The translations under genes and the position numbers were made by a program. Of a DNA stretch of 5,000 bases, positions 1-4,538 are shown in pieces. The notes below the pieces were generated by a model. It was not told the origin of the DNA and made no database searches. It worked only from the letters and a program-made list of their open reading frames with translations. How positions within the stretch are numbered: position 1 is the first letter of the stretch; each line of letters starts with the position of its first letter. Source of the stretch: Syntrophorhabdus sp. PtaB.Bin184 (lineage in GTDB: Bacteria > Desulfobacterota > Syntrophorhabdia > Syntrophorhabdales > Syntrophorhabdaceae); assembly GCA_002067555.1 (NCBI GenBank), contig MVQQ01000059.1:1-5000 (forward strand), given 5' to 3'.

Positions 1-1071
1 ATGGTGGAATCAGGCGTTCAGGGCGTTGAGTTCATCGCCGTCAACACCGACATCAAGTCGTTGAGCACCTGCAAGGCTCCCGTCAAGATCCAGATCGGCA
101 CGAAGCTGACGGAGGGTCTGGGGGCCGGGGCGAATCCCGAGGTCGGCAAGAAGGCCGCCCTCGAGGATGTGGACAAGCTCAAGGACCACCTGAAGGGTGC
201 CCACATGGTCTTCATCACCTGCGGCCTCGGCGGCGGGACGGGAACGGGCGCATCCCCCGTCATCGCGGAGATAGCGAGAGAGGTGGGAGCACTCACGGTG
301 GCCATCGCCACGAAACCCTTCGCCTTCGAGGGAAAGGACAGGATGAACCAGTCCGAGGGCGGCGTGGCCCAGCTCAAGTCACGCGTCGACTCACTCATCA
401 CCATCCCCAACCAGAGGCTCCTTTCCATCGGCGGCAAGCACATGACGATCAAGGAGGCGTTCCTCAAGGCCGACGAGGTCCTGCTCAACGCGGTCAGGAG
501 CATCTCCGACCTCATCGTCGGGTCCGGTCACGTTGTCGTCGACTTCGCGGACGTGAAGACGATCATGAGCGAACGGGGCATGGCGATCATGGGTATCGGC
601 GAATCCGCGGGCGAGAACAGGGCCCGCGACGCCGCCCAGAAGGCCATATCGAGCCCGCTTCTCGAAGACATCTCCATCCACGGCGCGCGCGGTGTCCTCA
701 TCAACGTCACAGGCAACACGGATATGACGCTGATGGAGGTCTCCGAGGCATCCACCCTCATCCAGGAACAGGCCCATGAGGACGCGAAGATCATCTGGGG
801 CCTCGTCTACGACGAGACGATGCAGGATTCCCTCAGGATCACCGTCATCGCCACGGGCTTCGAGGAACGTGCCGTCATCGACGAGGACAGGACAGAACCT
901 TTCTTGAGGGGCAAGCTCTTCGACGATGAGAACATTCCCTCCTTCATGAAGAAGAAGGTGGCCATCGATTACAAGGTCGACTACAAGGAGATACGGCAAA
1001 AAAGCGACACCATCGACATCGATGATGACCGCTACGACATTCCGACATTTCTCAGGAAACAGGCAGACTAA
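1..1071 (+). CDS. ftsZ: Cell division protein FtsZ (5' end outside window)
   Basis: Tubulin-like GTPase that polymerises into the cytoplasmic Z-ring and recruits the division machinery. Of the 356 residues visible, VEFIAVNTD lies near residues 9-17, the GTP-binding signature GGGTGTG at 77-83, the SLITIPN segment at 131-137, and the T7 synergy loop with DFAD at 181-184, whose two aspartates are the family's catalytic residues for GTP hydrolysis. The globular domain ends near residue 287. A charged linker follows, then the conserved C-terminal peptide DIPTFLRKQ (346-354), which in the family binds FtsA and other partners. The ATG at position 1 is not the true start: it matches the internal Met of the family's N-A-V-x-x-M segment, and the first glycine-rich nucleotide-binding loop is missing, so roughly 25-35 residues lie upstream. 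Oddity: the linker holds a second tail-like motif, NIPSFMKKK (311-319). Identification is very secure. Confidence 0.98.
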   Translation: MVESGVQGVEFIAVNTDIKSLSTCKAPVKIQIGTKLTEGLGAGANPEVGKKAALEDVDKLKDHLKGAHMVFITCGLGGGTGTGASPVIAEIAREVGALTVAIATKPFAFEGKDRMNQSEGGVAQLKSRVDSLITIPNQRLLSIGGKHMTIKEAFLKADEVLLNAVRSISDLIVGSGHVVVDFADVKTIMSERGMAIMGIGESAGENRARDAAQKAISSPLLEDISIHGARGVLINVTGNTDMTLMEVSEASTLIQEQAHEDAKIIWGLVYDETMQDSLRITVIATGFEERAVIDEDRTEPFLRGKLFDDENIPSFMKKKVAIDYKVDYKEIRQKSDTIDIDDDRYDIPTFLRKQAD

Positions 1072-1082
1072 CCTCCTGAAAC

Positions 1083-1117
1083 GAGGGGTGGCGAAAGCTC
1101 TCGTCCCGCCACCCCTC
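1083..1117 (+). terminator. Stem-loop after ftsZ, probable transcription end
   Basis: A perfect 11-bp GC-rich stem is formed by GAGGGGTGGCG (1083-1093) and CGCCACCCCTC (1107-1117), with a 13-nt loop, beginning 11 bp after the ftsZ stop. No T-run follows (the next bases are AACCTTACAC), so it is not a canonical intrinsic terminator. It may end transcription with help from Rho or protect the 3' end of the ftsZ message. The stem is seen directly; the role is inferred from position. Confidence 0.6.
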
Positions 1118-1134
1118 AACCTTACACCCAGAAG

Positions 1135-1170
1135 ACCGCTTGAACCGCTTCAACCGCTTGAACCGCTTGA
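1135..1170 (+). repeat. 9-bp tandem repeat array, four units (array A)
   Basis: Four consecutive 9-mers read accgcttga, accgcttca, accgcttga, accgcttga, differing at one base in one unit, followed by gcgg. The array starts 64 bp after the ftsZ stop and 18 bp after the stem-loop. Related arrays occur after the radical SAM gene and ssb, and in the opposite orientation at 1263-1289 and 3134-3169. Function unknown; none lies within the body of a gene, though one overlaps a stop codon. Confidence 0.9.
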
Positions 1171-1199
1171 GCGGCAAAACATCATTAAGATCCAAGGAA

Positions 1200-1259
1200 A
1201 AGAGTTAGAGCAGTTAAAATAGCGCCGGACCGCACCATCGTCTCTTGTCTTTAACTCTT
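1200..1259. repeat. 8-bp inverted repeat, widely spaced
   Basis: AAGAGTTA (1200-1207) and TAACTCTT (1252-1259) are exact reverse complements separated by 44 bp. The spacing is long and the arms are AT-rich, so a stable RNA hairpin is doubtful. It may be chance or the edge of a degenerate repeat element. Confidence 0.4.
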
Positions 1260-1262
1260 AAG

Positions 1263-1289
1263 CAGTTCAAGTCATTCAAGCGACTCAGG
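1263..1289 (-). repeat. Degenerate 9-bp array in opposite orientation (array B)
   Basis: Three units in 9-bp phase read cagttcaag, tcattcaag, cgactcagg. The core TTCAAG is the reverse complement of the CTTGAA core of array A. TTCAAGCG at 1275-1282 is the exact reverse complement of CGCTTGAA, which occurs twice in array A. Arrays A and B therefore form an inverted pair about 92 bp apart between ftsZ and the radical SAM gene. Confidence 0.6.
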
Positions 1290-1328
1290 CCCTCTCTTTC
1301 GCTGCTAACCTCAAAGTATTCAAACCGT

Positions 1329-1363
1329 CCTATCGCCCATCGCCTATGACCTATCACCCATTA
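1329..1363 (+). repeat. 7-bp tandem repeat array, five to six units
   Basis: Units in perfect 7-bp phase are cctatcg, cccatcg, cctatga, cctatca, cccatta, with a weaker sixth unit cctgatc at 1364-1370. The consensus is roughly CCYATSR. The array ends just over 20 bp before the radical SAM start codon, so it occupies the expected promoter or leader region. It has no spacers and is not CRISPR. Function unknown. Confidence 0.75.
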
Positions 1364-1391
1364 CCTGATCTGTGCTATTGTTATTACTGCG

Positions 1392-2996
1392 ATGGCTCAA
1401 AGGCGGACGCGACGGAATGACGACAAGGCGGACCTTCTTCTCGGGGAAAAGGGTACCATCCGCAAGAAATGGGGTGGCAGGATACCTGTTCTTGTCGTTT
1501 TCCCCAATTCCTATCACGTGGGGATGTCAAACCTTGCGACCCACATCCTCTACAGGACGCTGAACGACCGGGATGATGTGGTGTGCGAACGGCTCTTCTA
1601 CGAGGAAGGCAGGCCGCTTGTCTCGCTGGAGAGCTCCCGGCCCCTTTCCTCCTTCGAGATCGTCTTTTTCACCCTCTCCTTCGAGCTAGACTATCCCAAC
1701 ATCGTGAAGGTGCTTGAAGAATCGTCAGTCGCGGTCCTCGCCCGAAAGCGGAGGGCGGGTTCCCCGCTTATCGTCGCTGGCGGGATCTGCGTCATTGCAA
1801 ACCCCGAACCCGTCTCGCCCTATTTCGATCTCATGGTGATGGGCGACATCGAGGCCACGGTCCCTTCCTTCATGGAACGCTTCATTGCGGCCCGCGATTC
1901 GGGAAGGGATCGTATCGTCAACGAACTCACGGCACTGCCCTTCGTTTACAACCCCGCGGATTTGTCGATCCGGTACGGTGAAGATGGACGGGTGGAAGGT
2001 TTCGATCCCGCCGGATTCGCCGTCACCGTGGAGCGCCACAGGGGACAAACGCTGGGCATGTCCGTCATGACCACCCCGAACACGGAGTTCGCGGACATGG
2101 TCCTCGTCGAGGGGACACGCGGCTGCCCGTCACGCTGCACCTTCTGCCTCCTCGGCAATCTCTACGGCTTCAGGTCGGAGGACATCGATGCGACGGTCGG
2201 AGAGGCAAGCGACGTGGGCATCATAGGCGGCGGCGTATCCTACCACCCGCGCATCACCGAGATCGTCGCAAATTTCAACTCCCGGGGGATAGGGGTCCAC
2301 CTCCCGTCGCTCCGCCTCGACGAGGTCCCCTTAAGCCTCATCGAACTCATGAAAGACACGGTGAAGACCCTCACCTTCGGCGTCGAGGCGGCCACGGAAG
2401 GGCTGCGGCGCCTCGTCGGCAAACCTATGACGGATGACGACATCCTCCTGCGCATCGACGACATCATGGCGCTCAAGTCCTTCAACCTCAAGCTCTATTT
2501 CATGATAGGCCTTCCCGGGGAGACACCCGACGACATCGACGCGATACCGGAGCTCGTCAAGCGCATCCGCCATGTCATGGTAAAACGGGGCGCTCCGCGG
2601 GGGGCCCTCGGCGGAATCACCGTTCACGCAAGTCCCTTCGTCCCGAAAGCCGCAACCCCTTTTCAGTGGCTCCCCATGGCCGACATGGAAGAGATGAAAG
2701 AGAAGATAAACCGTCTGAGCCATGCCTTCGGCAAGATAGACAACTCCCACTTCACCCATGATTCCGTGAAGTACAGTTTCCTTCAGGCGGCGCTCGCCCG
2801 TGGTGACCGCCGGGTGGCGGACACGGTCCTTCGCCTCGCCCGGGGGACAAGCCTCTCCCGCATACTCAGGGAAAGCCCCATCAACCTCAACTTCTACGCC
2901 CTGCGCGAACGCCCCCCCGACGAGATCTTCCCCTGGGACTTCATCCGCGGCACCATCCCGAAGCAGAAATTGTGGGAGAGGAAGGAAAGGGCTTGA
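1392..2996 (+). CDS. Radical SAM protein with B12-binding-like N-terminal region
   Basis: 534-residue cytoplasmic iron-sulfur protein of the radical SAM superfamily. The [4Fe-4S] motif CPSRCTFC provides C245, C249 and C252 (CxxxCxxC), following a GTRG turn (241-244). IIGGG (277-281) and MIGLPGET (371-378) fit later radical SAM core elements. The N-terminal region (about 30-165), with WGGRIPV and PNSYHVGMSNLA, resembles the B12-binding-like region of such proteins but lacks the DxHxxG cobalamin-ligand motif. The C-terminal part, with ARGDRRVADTV and a final FPWDFI segment, recalls the uncharacterised family often fused to a second domain (TIGR03960-like), here without that fusion. The reaction is unknown. 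ATG 1392 is chosen because an in-frame TGA lies at 1347-1349, no standard start codon intervenes, and the next in-frame Met is residue 45 within conserved sequence. There is no clear Shine-Dalgarno site. The stop codon lies in the first unit of a 9-bp repeat. Confidence 0.88.
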   Translation: MAQRRTRRNDDKADLLLGEKGTIRKKWGGRIPVLVVFPNSYHVGMSNLATHILYRTLNDRDDVVCERLFYEEGRPLVSLESSRPLSSFEIVFFTLSFELDYPNIVKVLEESSVAVLARKRRAGSPLIVAGGICVIANPEPVSPYFDLMVMGDIEATVPSFMERFIAARDSGRDRIVNELTALPFVYNPADLSIRYGEDGRVEGFDPAGFAVTVERHRGQTLGMSVMTTPNTEFADMVLVEGTRGCPSRCTFCLLGNLYGFRSEDIDATVGEASDVGIIGGGVSYHPRITEIVANFNSRGIGVHLPSLRLDEVPLSLIELMKDTVKTLTFGVEAATEGLRRLVGKPMTDDDILLRIDDIMALKSFNLKLYFMIGLPGETPDDIDAIPELVKRIRHVMVKRGAPRGALGGITVHASPFVPKAATPFQWLPMADMEEMKEKINRLSHAFGKIDNSHFTHDSVKYSFLQAALARGDRRVADTVLRLARGTSLSRILRESPINLNFYALRERPPDEIFPWDFIRGTIPKQKLWERKERA

Positions 2997-3016
2997 ATCG
3001 CTTGACAGGCGGTTGA
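2988..3016 (+). repeat. Degenerate 9-bp array overlapping the radical SAM stop codon (array C)
   Basis: Units agggcttga (2988-2996), atcgcttga (2997-3005) and ggcggttga (3008-3016, after a 2-bp shift) share the CTTGA/TTGA core of array A. The TGA stop of the radical SAM gene is the end of the first unit, so the array begins inside the last codons. GGCGGTT recurs at 3033-3039. Confidence 0.6.
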
Positions 3017-3133
3017 CAAAGTGATTTCTCAAGGCGGTTCGTGCTCCTTCATTCCGGCATTCGCCCAAATGAATACAGACTTTGTTAACAACCTGTTGAA
3101 GGTAAAAAACGGCTCTCTTCTTTCACCACGGTT

Positions 3134-3169
3134 CCAACGGTTCTAACGGTTCCAACGGTTCTAACGGTA
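3134..3169 (-). repeat. 9-bp tandem array, alternating units (array D)
   Basis: Four units in 9-bp phase read ccaacggtt, ctaacggtt, ccaacggtt, ctaacggta, preceded by an 8-bp partial unit ccacggtt (3126-3133). Because C and T alternate at the second base, it is also an 18-bp repeat present twice. Read on the minus strand, the unit (accgttgga/accgttaga) matches array A's accgcttga at most positions, so this is a related array in the opposite orientation. It lies over 100 bp before ssb. Confidence 0.88.
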
Positions 3170-3205
3170 TATCGGGCAGGGTCGTCACAACGCCCCAGGT
3201 GTTCA

Positions 3206-3234
3206 TTGACTTTTGTCCTCGCTTACTATAGGAT
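3206..3234 (+). promoter_or_regulatory. Probable sigma70 promoter of ssb
   Basis: TTGACT (3206-3211, five of six consensus bases) and TAGGAT (3229-3234, four of six) are separated by 17 bp. Transcription would start near 3241, giving a leader of about 30 nt. The surrounding bases are AT-rich relative to the genes. This is the best candidate in the 276-bp gap, but it rests on consensus matching only. Confidence 0.45.
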
Positions 3235-3272
3235 TTGGATATTTTCCGTCCAATCCAAAGGGGGTATGACGC

Positions 3273-3707
3273 ATGTCCAATCTCAATAAAGTGTTGCTCA
3301 TGGGAAGGCTCGGAGCGGATCCGGAGCTCCGGTACACGACCGACGGCACACCCGTGGCGACCTTTCGCATGGCCACCTCGGAAACATACAAGGACCGCTC
3401 CGGCGTCAAACAGGAACGGACGGAATGGCATACCATCGTCGCATGGCGCAAGCTCGCCGAGATAGCCGGCGAATACCTGAAGAAGGGAAGGCTCGTCTAC
3501 GTGGAGGGAAAGATCCAGTCCCGCGAATACGAAGGCCGTGACGGCGTCAAGCGCAAGGCTTACGAGATCGTCGCCTCCGACATGAAGATGATGCCGAGCG
3601 GCCAGCCGCAGGGACAACCCCAGGAGGAACGCCGCCCCTTCGGCGCCCCGAAGGGCCCGGTCGACGACGACTTCGTCCCCGAGATGGAAGACGACGTGCC
3701 TATGTAA
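3273..3707 (+). CDS. ssb: Single-stranded DNA-binding protein SSB
   Basis: 144-residue protein that coats single-stranded DNA in replication, recombination and repair, normally as a tetramer, and recruits partner proteins through its C-terminal tip. The OB-fold spans about residues 1-107: NKVLLMGRLGADPELRY (5-21), TEWHTIVAW (50-58), KKGRLVYVEGKIQSREYE (70-87) and YEIVASDMKMM (97-107). A short flexible linker rich in Gln, Pro and Gly follows (108-130), then an acidic tail. ATG 3273 is supported by GGGGG at 3260-3264, 8 nt upstream, and by the family's typical N-terminus. An ATG at 3266 is out of frame. The gene stands alone with its own likely promoter. Oddity: the tip reads EDDVPM, whereas most bacterial SSBs end in acidic residues plus Ile-Pro-Phe; the final Phe, important for partner binding in known SSBs, is replaced by Met. 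Confidence 0.97.
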   Translation: MSNLNKVLLMGRLGADPELRYTTDGTPVATFRMATSETYKDRSGVKQERTEWHTIVAWRKLAEIAGEYLKKGRLVYVEGKIQSREYEGRDGVKRKAYEIVASDMKMMPSGQPQGQPQEERRPFGAPKGPVDDDFVPEMEDDVPM

Positions 3708-3709
3708 AG

Positions 3710-3744
3710 ACGGCTTGAATGGCTTGAGCCGCTTGAACGTTTGA
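3710..3744 (+). repeat. 9-bp tandem array after ssb (array E)
   Basis: Units acggcttga, atggcttga, gccgcttga and an 8-bp unit acgtttga follow in register, starting 2 bp after the ssb stop. Orientation and CTTGA core match array A. CGGCT (3711-3715) can pair with AGCCG (3727-3731), so the transcript could form a small hairpin, but no T-run follows and terminator function is uncertain. Confidence 0.75.
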
Positions 3745-3787
3745 CAAAATCGCATTATTCTCGCTTGTCACCGCATGAACGTTGCCA

Positions 3788-3816
3788 TTGACACTGTCAT
3801 AGGTGGTGTATATAAT
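3788..3816 (+). promoter_or_regulatory. Perfect-consensus sigma70 promoter of the vapBC operon
   Basis: TTGACA (3788-3793) and TATAAT (3811-3816) match the consensus at all twelve bases, with an optimal 17-bp spacer. Transcription should start near 3822-3824, about 16 nt before the antitoxin start codon. Such a strong promoter fits an operon held down by its own antitoxin. The match is seen directly; activity is inferred. Confidence 0.88.
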
Positions 3817-3824
3817 GTACACCA
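3804..3824. promoter_or_regulatory. Inverted-repeat operator over the -10 box
   Basis: TGGTGTA (3804-3810) and TACACCA (3818-3824) are perfect 7-bp inverted arms flanking a 7-bp centre that contains the whole TATAAT. Ribbon-helix-helix antitoxins usually bind such sites as dimers, so bound antitoxin or antitoxin-toxin complex would block RNA polymerase. CATAGG is also directly repeated at 3798-3803 and 3823-3828. Autoregulation is inferred from position and family. Confidence 0.7.
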
Positions 3825-3825
3825 T

Positions 3826-3831
3826 AGGAGG
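3826..3831 (+). promoter_or_regulatory. Shine-Dalgarno site fixing the antitoxin GTG start
   Basis: AGGAGG lies 7 nt before GTG 3839. This favours the GTG start over an upstream GTG at 3803, which lies inside the promoter and upstream of the predicted transcription start, and over ATG 3863, which would remove the DNA-binding beta strand. Confidence 0.8.
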
Positions 3832-3838
3832 GTTGCCT

Positions 3839-4087
3839 GTGTCTACGTTAAAGAGAACACAGATGTACATACCGGAAGAGTTGCTCGACGAATTGAAGAG
3901 AAAGGCCGGCAGAGAGAATACCACCATCTCCAATATCGTCAGAACCGCCGTTCTTGATCTTATCAAGAAGGACAGGGCGAAGAACTGGGAAACTGATCCC
4001 CTGTGGGAAATGGTTGGCATGAGCCAGTCAGAGGATCACGATCTTTCCGTAAACCACGACAAGTACCTGTACGGAAAGGGTCGATGA
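3839..4087 (+). CDS. vapB: Ribbon-helix-helix antitoxin, VapB type
   Basis: 82-residue predicted antitoxin that would bind and neutralise the downstream PIN toxin and repress its own promoter. The N-terminus fits a ribbon-helix-helix DNA-binding fold: beta strand KRTQMYI (5-11), helix 1 PEELLDELKRKAGREN (12-27), a TTIS turn (28-31) and helix 2 to about residue 45. The tail DPLWEMVG...DLSVNHDKYLYGK (53-80) resembles the toxin-wrapping tail common in antitoxins paired with PIN toxins. The GTG start is set by AGGAGG 7 nt upstream and by the promoter. The gene ends in an ATGA overlap with vapC, implying coupled translation. Codon use is more A/T-tolerant than in ftsZ or ssb, hinting at acquisition. 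The family assignment is strong; the antitoxin role follows from the pairing. Confidence 0.9.
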   Translation: MSTLKRTQMYIPEELLDELKRKAGRENTTISNIVRTAVLDLIKKDRAKNWETDPLWEMVGMSQSEDHDLSVNHDKYLYGKGR

Positions 4088-4485
4088 GACTTTTCGTTGA
4101 TACTTCGGCGTGGTTGGCGTTAAGCGATAAGGGCGATCAACACCACGGCGACGCCCAATCGAGAATATCCAGGATCAAGAAGGAAAGGATCGAGATGATC
4201 ACCTCGTCGTACGTATTCGATGAAGCCGTGACCATCATACGGTACAGGGTCTCCCACGCTACGGCGGTAACCTTTGGGGAAACCCTTATGGGCAGTTCCA
4301 TCGTCACCGTGGCCGATATATCCGACGAAGACCGGTTCAGGGCGTGGGCTCTCTTTCGCAAATACGGCGACAAGACTCTGAGCTTCACGGACTGCACCAG
4401 TTTCGTGCTCATGAAGACCTTTGAATTGCAGAAGGCGTTCGCCTTTGACGACCACTTCAAACAGGTCGGCTTCCAATTGTTCTGA
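4084..4485 (+). CDS. vapC: PIN-domain toxin ribonuclease, VapC type
   Basis: 133-residue PIN-domain protein, a predicted Mg2+-dependent endoribonuclease that in known VapC toxins cleaves specific tRNA or rRNA sites and halts translation when unbound. The conserved acidic residues are present: D6 in FVDTSAW (4-10), E47 in YVFDEAV (43-49), D103 in SFTDCTSF (100-107) and D122/D123 in FAFDDHF (119-125), so the active site looks intact. The length is typical for the family. ATG 4084 overlaps the antitoxin stop as ATGA, with GGAAAGGG at 4073-4080 as a closely spaced ribosome-binding site. Longer upstream starts would run through the antitoxin gene and lack the PIN N-terminus. The RNA target cannot be read from the sequence. 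No strong terminator is visible in the 53 bp before the convergent mtgA gene. Confidence 0.93.
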   Translation: MRLFVDTSAWLALSDKGDQHHGDAQSRISRIKKERIEMITSSYVFDEAVTIIRYRVSHATAVTFGETLMGSSIVTVADISDEDRFRAWALFRKYGDKTLSFTDCTSFVLMKTFELQKAFAFDDHFKQVGFQLF

Positions 4486-4538
4486 GTCGAAGCGGGGCCT
4501 CTGGAAGCCTGCAGTCGATCTTTCTCTTTAGAATTCAT

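Larger units (their letters stand above)
1072..1391. other. 320-bp noncoding stretch between ftsZ and the radical SAM gene
   Basis: It contains the post-ftsZ stem-loop, arrays A and B, a spaced inverted repeat and the 7-bp array, listed separately. I see no convincing gene on either strand. A short frame at 1022-1222 overlaps the end of ftsZ and reads through the repeats as Leu-Glu-Pro units, so it is taken as non-genic. I found no clear sigma70 promoter for the downstream gene; TATTGT at 1376-1381 is at best a weak -10 without a matching -35. No tRNA or known structured RNA was recognised. Confidence 0.7.

Noticed and set aside
391..1119. Long minus-strand open frame within ftsZ (242 codons)
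   Set aside because: Antisense to a highly conserved gene; its composition is explained by the codon bias of ftsZ.
1135..1370. CRISPR-like repeats
   Set aside because: Units are 7 or 9 bp and directly adjacent without unique spacers, and no cas genes are present.
3013..3041. TTGACA at 3013-3018 as a promoter for ssb
   Set aside because: The bases at the -10 distance (GGTTCG region) do not resemble TATAAT, and the element is too far from ssb.
2331..3068. Long minus-strand open frame within the radical SAM gene (245 codons)
   Set aside because: It mirrors the G/C-rich third positions of the real gene on the other strand and shows no recognisable domain.
3131..3169. tRNA T-arm-like GGTTC words
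   Set aside because: They recur in 9-bp phase as part of array D, with no acceptor or anticodon stems around them.
3123..3755. Long minus-strand open frame across ssb (210 codons)
   Set aside because: It is antisense to a clear ssb. Its Leu-Glu-Pro and Lys-Pro-Phe repeats are only translations of the 9-bp DNA arrays D and E, and it has no recognisable domain.
3741..3763. TTGACA at 3741-3746 as a promoter for the toxin-antitoxin genes
   Set aside because: No acceptable -10 lies 16-18 bp downstream. The match arises from the last repeat unit of array E, and a perfect promoter exists at 3788-3816.
4486..4538. Bidirectional terminator between vapC and mtgA
   Set aside because: Only 3-5 bp interrupted pairings such as GGC...GCC near 4496-4509 were found, with no convincing stem and T-run on either strand.
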